Below are positions 45,407 to 55,951 of a stretch of DNA of 64,000 nt, piece by piece; positions within the stretch are counted from its first letter, which is position 1; each line of letters begins with the position of its first letter. Both the position numbers and the translations under genes were made by a program. The notes below the pieces were generated by a model, which searched no databases, was not told the origin of the DNA, and saw only the letters and a program-made list of their open reading frames with translations. The DNA is from Chrysolina oricalcia (Eukaryota; Arthropoda; Insecta; Coleoptera; Chrysomelidae). The stretch is from the NCBI GenBank assembly GCA_944452925.2, contig OX101808.2, positions 14,383,762 through 14,447,761 on the forward strand. Direction: 5' to 3'.

Positions 45407-45858
45407 ATTGTATAATTAGCCAAAATATGTTGAGAAGCAGCATACAGCTCCTGATAATGTTAATTTTGTTGCCGGAACGCACAGATGGTGATGAATACTT
45501 TCTCAAATATATCATTGCAGAGAAACTGTTAATGTTGGTCGTTAGATTTTTGAATTATGAAAGATTTACAGGAATAAGTCCACATCAGTTTGGGAAGGTA
45601 AAAAATTTGCTCTATGCATTTTGGAGTAGCACAGAAATTTTGTAAAGAATATATATCCGGAAATAACAGACCGGAGAAAATTGTGAAAGTCGATGAGGTT
45701 ACCTATATCTGTATAAAAAATTATTGACAAAAATATTTGTAGTAATATAAATTTTACGATTTTTTTATGATGATGGATGTTTGCTTTCTGGGATTTGAGA
45801 TCCTAAATCGAAGAAAATGCAATTTCTTCAAGTCCAACTTTTCGTCAAATTAGTTTGG
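45407..45858. other. No recognised gene
   Basis: AT-rich; nothing supported. Confidence 0.4.
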
Positions 45859-46882
45859 TATACAGGGTGTATACTGAATAATGTCATTAATTTTTAGTGG
45901 TGCTTCCTTGTCTTATTTCATGAAAAAAAGTTCGTATAAACGCATGTCCTAACTTTCTTTGTTTTCAAGTGACGGAGTGTCAAAGTTTTAATGAAAAATC
46001 GGTGATTTATTAATTAATTACTCTTTCCGCCGATTTTCATGAAACCTGTTGTGTATATTGGCAGTTACAAGAGGCCTGTTTTCATGAGGTAGGATCTCAA
46101 ATTATTAGCAGCGAAGGGTCACCTGATTGGTAAATATGGTAAAAATCATTGTACGCCACAGTTTTTCTCTAAAATTCATATTTTTATCAAATTAAGCATT
46201 CAAAAATACAACTCTCTTATAATCAATCGATAGATTTCCTGAATTAAATTATTTCTACCGGAACTCTTTTATTGGTTTCGTCGTTGATGGACTGGTTGTT
46301 TGTAGTATTCCTGGGCCTATTATTGTCAACTGTTTTAATCAAAATTTACCAAAACATTTGTGCATGAAATTAAATAGAATTTCAAGGAAATATGGAGTAA
46401 CTGAAAAAAAAGATCATTCACATACCTTTCTGAATTTTGATGGTGCGTAACCACCATTTCTACACCAATGACTTTGTTTTGACAAAGTTCAGCTTTTTCA
46501 AATTCAGAGCATTATAAGAAAGTTGTATTTTTACTTATTTATTCTGAAAAAATATGAATCTTAGGAAGAAACAGTGGCATACAATGATTCTTACTGTAGA
46601 TATCAATCAGGTAACTCTCTGCCACTCATAATCTGCAATATAATATCATGAAAAGAAACCCCTTGCTACTGCTAATAACCACACCAGATTTCATAAAAAT
46701 CGTCAGAAAGATTTTTGAGTAATTGATGAAATGTCGATTTTTGAATGATACTTCAATACCCCGTCTCTCAAAAACGAAGCAAGTTAGGACACACGTTTAT
46801 ATAAAACATTCTTCATAAAATATGACAAGAAATCACCACCTGAAATTAATGGCATCATTTAGTATGCACCCTACCCTGTATA
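45859..46882. mobile_element. 1.0-kb foldback with TATACAGGGTG ends
   Basis: 45859-46075 is inverted at about 46665-46882: tatacagggtgtatactgaa against the right end, and later attaatttttagtggtg with caccacctgaaattaat. The spacer of about 590 bp is noncoding. Same general end type as 2279-4488. Confidence 0.75.
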
Positions 46883-46956
46883 TATTTTTTTGAAGAATGA
46901 CACAAAGTCGTCTCCACTTATGATTTGATCAAAAGATCTGAATAGATCATACTTAA

Positions 46957-46990
46957 GACATGTTTCAAACATATATGTGTTCATCTTCAG
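46957..46990 (-). ncRNA. Hammerhead-like motif
   Basis: On the minus strand: CTGAAGA, T, a gaaca-catata-tgttt stem-loop, GAAA, cat, GTC. The core order is complete except for the extra T, and stem I is not evident. It is not inside an obvious foldback. Confidence 0.4.
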
Positions 46991-47051
46991 TTAAAGTTAG
47001 ATAGAGTGGAGAGTAACTATATTCAAATTTAAATTAGACTGCATAACCGCA

Positions 47052-47198
47052 AGGGCCAGTCTTTTCAGTTCCAGTTAAACTCCAGATTATTTAACTAATG
47101 GTCAGAATGTGATCCTTCGAACGTCATATGAAGAATGTCATTCACCATCTAAACTATTAGTTATCTGGAGTTTAACTGTAACTGAAAAGACTGGCCCT
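47052..47198. mobile_element. Hairpin MITE related to 21068-21170
   Basis: Inverted ends agggccagtcttttcagtt and the reverse. The inner block ttcaccatctaaactatta is common to the 21-kb MITE. Confidence 0.75.
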
Positions 47199-47451
47199 AA
47201 GACTAACATAATAGTAAACAGAATATGATCATACTGCCTGTAATGAGCCCCTTCCGTTGCGCCAAGCACCAACATTTTCTTAAAGAAACTTCCATATATT
47301 TTGATTTTTTTTAAATGTGTAATTTCAGAAAACAATTGGATACTACGAGTAATAAAATCAAATAGTCTTTTCTTTGCAATTTGTGGTGAATGCTCATTGA
47401 TGACCGTCATTTCTTGCAGTACCGGTCTGGCCTCGGGAGGGTCAACTCATA
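47199..47451. other. No recognised gene
   Basis: Short frames on both strands; nothing supported. Confidence 0.35.
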
Positions 47452-47682
47452 CAGCCGTATGCATAGTCAATTCCAGCGACTCGCCAGAGTTTCCCCGCTC
47501 GCTACACAAGAACTATAATGCACAGTCGAGCTCCAAAAAAGTGGTACATCGCCAGAGTTTCGCCAAAATATGACATATCGCGTAGTTGTCACTTTTTTGG
47601 AGCTCGACTGTGCATTATAATCCTTGTGTAGCGAACGGCGAAACTCTGTCGAGTCGCTGGCGATTGACTATGCATACGGCTG
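47452..47682. mobile_element. Hairpin MITE, 0.23 kb
   Basis: cagccgtatgcatagtcaa at 47452 is inverted at the right end. The arms extend through gctacacaag, tataatgcacagtcgagctc and caaaaaagtg, with a central stretch of about 50 bp. Confidence 0.8.
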
Positions 47683-48036
47683 ATAGAGAAGCCGAATGAA
47701 AAATTCCCACTGATTGAAGTAAAACGAAAATAAACTGAAAGGCCACAAATCAGTACAGAATCAAGATGAGCGAAAGAAAATCCTGTTGAATACTGACAAA
47801 ATTAAATCTTTCTTCCAAGACATCGTGAACGCAGTAACCTATCGAACCAGATTGATTAATTTGCCCTTCTTCACTTGTATAGATTTTTTTACAAATTCCC
47901 AAAATTTCATGTCAAGAAACGATATTTTCAACACAAAATTATACTTTCAAATAATACTTGAAACATGAACTTTATAAATGAAACCCACTAAATAATCATA
48001 TGCCTATGCTTATGTTGACTAAGTGAATCATAAAAT
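47683..48036. other. No recognised gene
   Basis: AT-rich; a 60-codon frame is unremarkable. Confidence 0.35.
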
Positions 48037-48901
48037 ACTTTTTCTACTCCCGTATGTGAATTACTAACGTCACACATCGATAAAAATGTGTAAAGCTTCA
48101 TTTCACGAATCGGTGTGTGAAGTGCCATGCTTTTCTTATGGGATTTATTTCACGCACCGGTGCCATAAGAGTCAATACAAATTCACACACCGGTCGATGG
48201 TCTAGGTAGCGGTGGCAAGAGAAATTGACAAATATGACAGTCCCCGCAGAGTGAAGTTCAGAGTTACATCAGTTAATAGACCGTGAATAGTAATTAATTA
48301 CCCTCTGAATTAATAAATAGTACGACGAAATTTTGATTTAAACCGATTAACCAGGTATTTCACGCAAATTCCTGATGAACAGCATTGAAGTACTCCCATC
48401 AACTCCTCCAAATATAACGTTAGCGCCAGTGAAGCAAGTTCATCGTTATTTCCACAAAAATCGTAGGGAATTTACGAAAACACTTTGGAAAAGTTTATGC
48501 AATGGCGCAATACAAACAACGTCCAAGCATTCTCCGAAAGGGTAATATTAGCCTACCTATCTGAAGTATCAACAAAGGTTAAATCTTCTACCTTATGGAG
48601 TCACTACTCAATGTTGAAAAGCACCGTTAGTGTTAAGTACAAAGTACAAATTGGTGATTATCCGAAAGTTCGCGCTTTCTTGAAACGGAAAAACGAGGGA
48701 TACATTCCTAAAAAATCACGCGTTTTGGAAAAGGAACACGTATTAAAATTTCTCAAAGAGGCACCCGATGAAAATTTCCTTTAATTCAACCTCTAAGTAA
48801 AAGGTCGTAGAAAAAGTATAGTGTGCACCACGTGCGTGAAGACTTTTTTACACTCGCGTAAAAAAGTATACTTCACGCACTAGATACACAATATACTATT
48901 T
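48037..48901 (+). mobile_element. Tyrosine-recombinase element, copy B (internally deleted)
   Basis: The termini match copy A (28105-28813, inverted). The left end has paired hairpins (caccggtgcc with ggtgtgtgaag-like partners). The leader leads to an ATG at 48375. The right end follows the broken ORF directly and has gtaaaaaagtatacttcacgc hairpins. Only the N-terminal part of the recombinase is left, so the element needs help in trans if it is mobile at all. Confidence 0.65.
48375..48783 (+). pseudogene. Tyrosine recombinase N-terminal (core-binding) domain
   Basis: From ATG 48375 the frame reads MNSIEVLPSTPPNITLAP and VHRYFHKNRREFTK, then shifts near 48485 into EKFMQWRNTNNVQAFSERVI, LAYLSEVSTKVKSSTLWSHY, SMLKSTV and KRKNEGYIPKKSRVL. 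That is the SAM-like, helical core-binding domain of insect phage-integrase-type recombinases (Crypton-like). The R-H-R-Y catalytic domain is missing. The frame ends at a TAA right before the element's right terminus. Confidence 0.65.
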
Positions 48902-49284
48902 GATTAAACTACAAATATATGGATTTTGAGGAATCACTCTCAAACAATAATGAATATAAATATAGAGAAATTTTTTATTCAGCTGAATTTCTCCAAAAAT
49001 CACAAAATTCATGATTTGGCGCCTTCTAGTCATACGATCCAGTTGAGCAAATGGAGACTTTCACTCAGGATGGCCCCAGCTACAACATATCAAAAATCCA
49101 GCCATTTTCACCGAAAGACTTTTTCCCATAAGATGTGTGCTTGGTCCTTTCCAGATTTCAGGTTCATTTACTGTTTTTGCTGATGACAGCACTATATTTA
49201 GGCACCAAAAAAACATAATGTATCTTTTTTGTTTAAATACACTTTCATTAAGATGAAGGATCGTGATGAAATGAAACGATATTT
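48902..49284. other. No gene; fragment of the 19-20 kb foldback
   Basis: Around 49095-49165, ccattttcaccgaaagac and cccataagatgtgtgcttgg resemble an arm of the element at 19259-20145. Confidence 0.4.
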
Positions 49285-50439
49285 AATTTTTATTTATTTT
49301 AATTTTAGACATAATACATCCAACAGACCTAGGCCCAAGTTACAAGAGTATTTAATAACACAAAAATCAAAAATGAAAGTTTAAAGAGTGAGAGAAGCGA
49401 AAAATATGAAAATATAAAAACCGAATTAAAAAACAATTTACAATGAAAAATAAACTACTTTGCTAGGAAAGTATACAGTTTCTTTTTTTAATTTTGAACG
49501 AGGTGGTTGAAACCTTTTATGGGCACCTTATCCGGCCTGTTTCACACATCCCATAAGGGAGTCCCCTGAGTCCAAATTGATTCCCCCTCAGGTATACCCA
49601 CTAAACAATCCACCTCGTGCGTGGTAGGCTCGTCCAGCCACCCAAGGCTGACCCGATGACACGTAGGCAGATGCACATTGTATCTTACCATACCACTTTT
49701 TCGGGCCATCAGAAAAATTCTGCAGTCGCTGTGGTTTGAACCAGCGACTGGCGTAAGTGATTTAAACATTGACGCTTTAACCACTCGGCTAACTGGCCCC
49801 CAGAGTATACAGTTGCTTTCTAATCTGAATTATGTTGAAAAAGAAAATCTCGATAGATTATCAAACTGAAAAACTGGAAAACTGATTTGATCTAGGTGAA
49901 ATACGAGGTACATTGTAATTGAGTAGGGATACTAGGGACGTTGAGTCAATGTGATTATTGATCAGTTCATATGCGAATATTACGGCCTCTATCCCTCTCC
50001 GTTTTCTCAAACTAACAAATTCAAACTCAACAGTAAATCACACTATTCATACTCGTAGTGATGTTCAGGATGAATGTTGTGATTCTTGAAAAACACAAAC
50101 TTGAGAAATTTTTTCTCTAGGGGCTGATATTTATTTGAAATGGTTTGGATTCCATATTGCACTGCAACACTCGTGAATTCCTTTCAATTACGTATCAAAA
50201 AACCCAAAGATCTATTAATTGGCATTGGTTATGACTTTTTCGATGTGCTGATTGAATGTTAGCTTGTTATCAAGTATTACTCGCAAATTCTTGCATTCGC
50301 TTACCCTACTTAGTTCACAATTATCAATCATATAATCGAATGTAATAGAAGAGATTTTCCTAGAGTAGCTCATAATATTACATTTATCAATGTTCAGTGG
50401 TAACTTATTTGCAGAACACCATTCGAATAAGATATCTAA
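49285..50439 (-). pseudogene. LINE 3, 3' part (thumb and 3' UTR)
   Basis: Minus strand: from 50439 leftward a frame encodes LFEWCSANKLPLNIDKCNIM, FDYMIDNCELSRVSECKNL and LDNKLTFNQHIEKV, the RT thumb of a Jockey/CR1-like element. It then decays toward a 3' UTR ending in a TAAATAAAAATTAAAT-type tail near 49285. A SINE sits inside the 3' region. The upstream half lies at 54268-54560, beyond a nest of MITEs. Confidence 0.65.
49495..49803 (-). mobile_element. tRNA-derived SINE, copy 2
   Basis: The minus strand starts gggggccagttagccgagtg (A box) and has ctggttcaaaccac as a B box, then the gactgcagaatttttctgat and ggcccgaaaaagtggta blocks shared with 14255-14505. The 3' half is longer and unrelated to copy 1. 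It is inserted in LINE 3. Confidence 0.75.
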
Positions 50440-50494
50440 CAGGTCTATTCTTTGAAAAGTCGTTATTTGACGAGTCGTTGATTACCTATTGTAA
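50440..50494 (+). repeat. Solo end of CAGGTCTATTC element
   Basis: The first ~55 bp of the adjacent element (caggtctattctttgaaaag...) stand alone here, giving a tandem of ends. Confidence 0.6.
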
Positions 50495-51694
50495 CAGGTC
50501 TATTCTCTAAAAAGTCGTTATTTAACGAGTCGTTGATTAACGATTGTAGTTTAATTTACGATTACGTCAATCTAAACGACAATTCAGAAATTCGTATTCT
50601 GTAAACAATGTCGTTACGGCTTCAATCGTTACCGAATGAATAACGACCAACCTGAATTTTTGAGACGGGTATTACATTCATGTTTTGTAAATGAATGAAG
50701 GATGAAAACAAAATTTTGAAACTGTTGTTTCAGTTATTTGACTATTTTATGGAAACTTGAATCAATTATGGAAATGGTGAATATTACGGAATTGTGAAAA
50801 TAAAGTAGTGAAACTATTATAAAGGCAACAATTTTCCGTATATTTGGATAAATTGAAAAAAACTATTGTTTTCGTACAAATAAGTATGAACCAAGTAAAC
50901 CAGAAATTCTCAAAGAAACTTTGCACCTCCTAACAGCCAAACTGAACTGCTCTGTTGGGAATTTTATATAAATGAAGGGGCCAAATAAACAACCAATATT
51001 TCTGATACTTCGTGAATACACCTGCTGCTTACTGGAGACTGGGACACGACACACGATTTATCTTTTGCCATAGACTTCTGGTAATAGCCATGAGCAAAAA
51101 AATGCAATGCTAAAAGAAAACAGTGTTATTGGTTATTGAATGGAAATTTACTATTTTTTGTTTACTTGTATAACTGAAGGTATCCTCATTTCGTTAAATC
51201 ACTCATTTCGTTAAATAACTCCCATGCCAGTTCTCTGGTTGATCTAAAATCTTTCCAAAAATTTTCTTCAGGAGTCTCGAGAGGGTTGCTGATATTGTTC
51301 AGCTATCTATTGAATCTCTGATTCAACTCTCTACGGAACAACAGATACGTGATCCGATTTACCTTCATAAATCATCATAACACCTTCTTCGCAGTTCTTC
51401 TAGGATTACAACCAATACGTACCGCTCGAACTGATCCATTTCTATTGGATTACTATTCAAATTTTGCAAAGGACGAGTGAGAATAATTTTTTTGCTGAAC
51501 ACGTCTATTACCGTTGACAGTTCTGACAGCCAAATAGGTGTCGTCCGCTCAGCGATGTTTTGGCAACGTTATATCGTTAAATAACGATGAAGAAACACAT
51601 AGTGAATACGATTCTGTGATTTTATCGTTATTTAACGGCTGATCGCTTGGTTACGACTGCTAACGATATCGTTAAAAGATAGTGAATAGACCTG
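50495..51694. mobile_element. CAGGTCTATTC MITE, copy 1 (1.2 kb)
   Basis: Inverted ends caggtctattc (50495) and gaatagacctg (51684-51694). Subterminal tcgttatttaacg-type palindromes occur on both sides. The interior has no recognised protein. Confidence 0.7.
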
Positions 51695-54127
51695 TAATTC
51701 AATAAACGATTACGTCATTATAAACGACAATTCACAAATTCGTGTTCTGTAAACACTGTCGTTACGGCTTCAGTCGTTACCAAATGAATAACGAGAAACT
51801 TGAATTTTTGAGACGGTAGTACATGTAAATTTATGTTTTGTGATTGAGTGATGCATGAAAACAAAATTTTGAAACTGTCGGTGTCAGTTATTTGATGGAA
51901 ATTTGAATCTACCATGGAAATTGGTTAATATTTCGAAATTGTGGATAAATATAGGTAACAATTTTCTGTATATTAGGATTAATTGGAAAAAAACTTCTGG
52001 TTTCGACAAATAAGTATGAACCAATCAAATCAGAAATTCTCAAAGAATCTTGGGATCTCTTAAAAGCCAAACTGAACAGCTCTGTTGGGGATTTTATGAT
52101 AGAGGGGCCGAATGATCAGCCGATCTTTCTGATACTCCGTGAATACACCTGCTTACAGAAGACGATTCATCTTTTGCCATAGACTTCTGGTAATTGCCAA
52201 GTGCAGAAAAATGCGAGTTAAAGGAAGGATTATTGGGCTAATTCTCTAAAAAAATGTGATACTCACGTAGTTTTGTCTCCTGAACACGGATCTGAAAGAA
52301 TTTTGTGGAAGTCGCAATTACTTTCCGAGTTATAGCCATTTCAAAGTCGAAAATTGTAGATTTTCAGACACGAATTTTTCAGTCAAAATTTGCACAAAAT
52401 GGCTCCTTCTTTTTGTTGAAACTGTCACTGAACACTAATCTATCCATATTTCACAATTACAAGCACCAAAATTGAATGTAATACTCAAAAAATTGACTAG
52501 TGATTCTAAACTAACTTTTGTTTGGTTCTTAGTCATTTTCATTTTCAACTAATGGAATTCAAATATGACAACTTTCGTTCATTATTATGTTCAATTGTTT
52601 GATTTGCGCCATTGCTATAAAAATATTAAAACTACGAAAAAAATTTAAAATATAAATATATACCAGATTATAATCCTAGTAAATTTTTTGTACCCATTTA
52701 TGAAATTATTGTTAGCAAAATGAAATATTTTATTTTTAGATGATTTATGGCTCATTCAGGACATAGTAGGGTTAGTGGGATTGTTGCCTGAATTTATAAT
52801 ATATTGCCTTGATTCTCCCACATTTCGCTATGGAATGACATTAATGTATCCACACTTTAACACAATTAGATGCCTTCATTTGAAAGATGACAACAACGGC
52901 GAGGAAAGACAAAATTGGTACTTTAGCAAGTGTATCATTCATTCAAGACAAGAAAACTTGAATAGTCATCGAAGAATCTCAAGAAATGTCGTAGAATGAT
53001 ATACGTAAAAGTTGAATACTTTAAATTTTTGATAAATGTTTCCCTAATCTACAAGGTTTGGCATTAATCAATTTTTTTCCATTATTTTATTGGATAGATT
53101 CCCAAATTCATGAAAATTTATAATTTTTTTAAACTATTATTTTATTACTAATAAAGCGCAATGTGGCGTAGATAAAACAATTGAATCTGAGGACGAAGGG
53201 AAAGTTATTTCTCATATTTGAATTCGAATAGTTGGCGGAGCAGATTCCAAGATACCAAAACTTTATGAGCATAAAAATAACTGAGAATAGGTTAGAATCA
53301 CTAGCAAAAGAAGGTCAATTTTTTGTGAGAAATGATCAGTTTTTGTGTTTGAAAATGTGAAATATGGATGGATTAGTGTTTGGTGACAGTGTCAACAAAA
53401 AGAAGGAGGCATTTTGTGCAAACTTTGTTTGAAAAATTCGTGTCTGATAATCTACAATTTTCGACTTTAAAATGGCTATTACTCGGAAAGTAATCGAGAC
53501 CCCATAAAATTCTTCCAGATTCGTGTTCAGAAGACAAAAGTACGTAAGAATCAATTTTTTTTATTATTGGAGAATGAGTCCGATAAACTTACCTTTACCA
53601 AATGCGATGCTAAGAGAAAACTGTGTAATTGGTTATATTGGGACACGAGGGACCCTCGTTCAAATAACTTCCAAGCCAGTTCTCTAGTTAATCTGAAATT
53701 TTCTTTTGGTGTCTCGGAAGGGTTGCTGATAACCCTCAATTACCTATTGAATTTCCGATTCCACTCTCTAGGGAACAACAGACAAGTAGTCCGATTTACC
53801 ACAAAAAATCATCATGATACCTTTTTCGCAGTTCTTCAAGGTTTACAACCAATACATCCTGCTCGAAGTGATCCATTTCTATTTAATCACTATTTAAATT
53901 TTGCAAAGAACGCGTAAGAATAACCTTTTTGCTGAACATAGCTATTATCGTGGACAGTTACGACAGCCAAATAGGTGTCGTCTGCTCAGCGATGTTTTGG
54001 CAACGATATGTCGTTAAATAACGATGGAGAAACAGTGGATATGATTATGTGATTTTATCGTTATTTAACGGCTTATCGCTTGATTACGACTGCTAACGAT
54101 ATCGTTAAAAGATAGTGAATAGACCTG
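51695..54127. mobile_element. CAGGTCTATTC MITE, copy 2, interrupted
   Basis: 51695-52235 plus 53578-54127 align with copy 1, beginning at cgattacgtca and ending gaatagacctg. The first ~50 bp are missing, and a foldback element is inserted in the middle. Confidence 0.7.
52236..53577. mobile_element. 1.34-kb element with ~225-bp inverted ends, nested
   Basis: 52236-52460 is the reverse complement of 53350-53577 (cacaaaatggctccttcttt against aaagaaggaggcattttgtg). A 74-codon frame at 52775-52999 is unrecognised. It interrupts MITE copy 2. Confidence 0.75.
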
Positions 54128-54132
54128 TTACA

Positions 54133-54262
54133 GGAGTGCTATTCTCGAATCATTCGACTTCCAATTCGTATACGAATAAAAGAGACAAACATACATATTT
54201 CATGTGTATCAGTGTGAAACAGTACATCGAATTCGCATACGAACAACTCGAGAATAGGACCC
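54133..54262. mobile_element. Small MITE with CTATTCTCGA ends
   Basis: gtgctattctcgaatc at 54136 faces actcgagaataggacccc near 54247. An inner pair, aattcgtatacg and cgaattcgcatacg, is also inverted. Confidence 0.65.
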
Positions 54263-54560
54263 CTGGTCTATTCTCTACCATTTTGTAGCCGAAGACAATC
54301 AGTAATATTCGTGATTTCTGCAGAAATGTTTATATCATCTGCGGAAAGAAGTTTACTCGAGTGGATTGTATTGCAAATATCATTAATAAACGAAAGGAAC
54401 AGAAGAGGTCCCAAATTAGATCCTTGATATGATCTGAAAGCAGTAAAAGATTCGTTTAATTGTAGTTTTCTGTCATTCAACAAAAGGTAACTGACATGAT
54501 ATCCTGCAGCCGTACAAGTTTTATTCGAATTCACTTGATATTTGCAATAACGATAATCAA
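54263..54560 (-). pseudogene. LINE 3, upstream RT fragment
   Basis: The minus strand encodes YQGSNLGPLLFLSFINDICN and LLSADDINISAEITNITDCL, the RT PQG and catalytic blocks; F-to-S in the ADD box and broken flanks show decay. The frame logically continues at 50439 leftward, so the 3.8 kb between is inserted DNA. It ends about 65 bp from the receptor exon acceptor. Confidence 0.7.
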
Positions 54561-54626
54561 TTTGCTGATTCGTGATGAACTATCTTGAACTGGTATGTAC
54601 TAAATTATTCCCCTTTTCAATTCCAG

Positions 54627-54804
54627 AAAACGCAACCAGAGAGTGTTCATGGAACGGCACGTGGTCAAAATCGAATTATTCATCGTGTAAAGAAATTATT
54701 GCATTATCTGCGGACGTCGAAACACAGACCACAATCTATTTCGTTGGATACACATTGAGCCTAATTACACTGGCAGTGGCGATGGCTATTTTCACATACT
54801 TCAA
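54627..54804 (+). CDS. DH44-type receptor, second coding exon
   Basis: Continues the class B GPCR. The split codon gives Gln76, then NATRECSWNGTW with hormone-domain cysteines 5 and 6 at C82 and C96, completing the six-cysteine ligand-binding domain. Sequons at N77, N85 and N92. After a short linker the first membrane helix runs from about residue 110 to 134 (IYFVGYTLSLITLAVAMAIF). The exon ends at a GTAAGT donor (54805-54810) inside the YFK codon run, phase 2, which would join the first intracellular loop. The acceptor is preceded by ccccttttcaattccag. TM2-7 are not in the window. Confidence 0.85.
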
Positions 54805-55351
54805 GTAAGTAATTGTTGTTTCCTCCCACAGGTGTTTGAGCATGTGTGCATGAATAACTTTTTCATTACACCCATGGACCTATAAAGGATTGTACTGGAC
54901 CTAGCTGTTTACACCCTGGTCTGAAGTCGTGAATTGTCACAATATGTAGTCGTTATGAGTTGGGCGTTGTCACATCTCGTAGGTGATAAGTTTTTATCAC
55001 AGACAAAATTGCGCCACTATACGTACTTATTCCATTCAATAACAATCGAAGAATGAAGGATGGTGATGGTGACATTATTATGCAACTTGAACCTGTATTA
55101 CTTACAAGTTTCAAAATTCAAAATATCGAAAAAAAATCATTACTTGCGTCTTCAAATGGTTCTGTAGAGTTTATTGTGTCTGCATGGTTGTTTGTCGAAG
55201 CTGTTGAATATCAATGTTTATGTTTTCCACAAAGTAAACTTCTGACAGTTCTGACAGATCTGCTATTGCTTTTTTGTGAGATTATTGTTGAAATAGTGTT
55301 TTTCGAACTCAGTTGTGTTATATAGTGGCAGTATACTACTCAGAGACTCAT
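54805..55351. other. Next receptor intron, no gene recognised
   Basis: Begins with GTAAGT. A 90-codon plus frame (55053-55325) has no known motif. The next receptor exon was searched for by eye up to the window end and not found. Confidence 0.45.
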
Positions 55352-55695
55352 AATGGTGCAATCTTGTCGGGTTTGCAAAAAGTCCTTGTGTTCAGACTCC
55401 AATATCAGATTCCATTCCTAAGTACCATAGGCGTTACAGTGGGTATCGATCTGTTTTCTCCGAACAAAATGAGATTGATACGTTCAAACCTTTTTGTGGA
55501 GATAATGAAATAGACATGTCACGGAACATTTACTACTTCATTAGGTCAAAAGGTTGCCAAAAAGTCCAAGAAATGTCTATCAAAATTTGGATTCATCTTT
55601 AGGTTTTCAGCCGATGTCACAGAAAAAGCGGCTTGGTTGGAAAAGTTGGGGATGAAATGTTCAACTGAATGTGTTCCAAAGTCTGCTAGGATGCG
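55352..55695 (+). pseudogene. Decayed THAP-like zinc finger region
   Basis: MVQSCRVCKKSLCSDSNIRF at 55352 has the CxxC start of a THAP finger. About 250 bp later RFSADVTEKAAWLEKLGMK and TECVPKSARM resemble the THAP middle (W, then PKSAR-I-C-S-H-F), but the final C/H residues are lost. THAP domains occur in P-element-like transposases and host DNA-binding proteins. Frames are broken, so this is a remnant. Confidence 0.45.
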
Positions 55696-55780
55696 AATAT
55701 TTATTTTTCACAATATTCATTTATTATATACTTGAAGGACGAAATTTTGTATTTCATGCAAAATATTTTTAAAAATCGTA

Positions 55781-55818
55781 GCAAAGCGCTTTCGACTGTT
55801 AAGTCATCATCAGTGCGC
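55781..55818 (-). ncRNA. Hammerhead-like motif, Penelope-type
   Basis: Minus strand: gcgca, CTGATGA, T, gact-taac-agtc stem-loop, GAAA, gcgctttgc. Same motif as 24382-24416 downstream of the GIY-YIG fragment, so this is probably a solo terminal repeat of a Penelope-like element. Confidence 0.5.
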
Positions 55819-55951
55819 ACCTGTAAGTAAGTATGTTGTTGACAGTTTTCTAGAAATCGCAAATTGTTTGAATATTTCCTTACCAACAGGGTAAATGACG
55901 CTTGTTATTTGGCACTTTCTGCCATAATTTTGTACCATAATTATTTCAATT

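Larger units (their letters stand above)
16088..54626 (+). other. 38.5-kb receptor intron
   Basis: It starts at GTAAGT after 16087 and ends at a pyrimidine-rich tract with CAG (54624-54626). The intron is phase 1: the C at 16087 joins AA at 54627 to make the Gln of a D-D-T-Q-N-A-T run typical of this receptor group. Everything between is repeat DNA with no further receptor exon, consistent with the uninterrupted homology across the junction. Confidence 0.8.

Noticed and set aside
55053..55325. 90-codon hydrophobic frame as a further receptor exon
   Set aside because: Lacks the expected first intracellular loop and TM2 motifs, and splice sites in the right phase are not evident.
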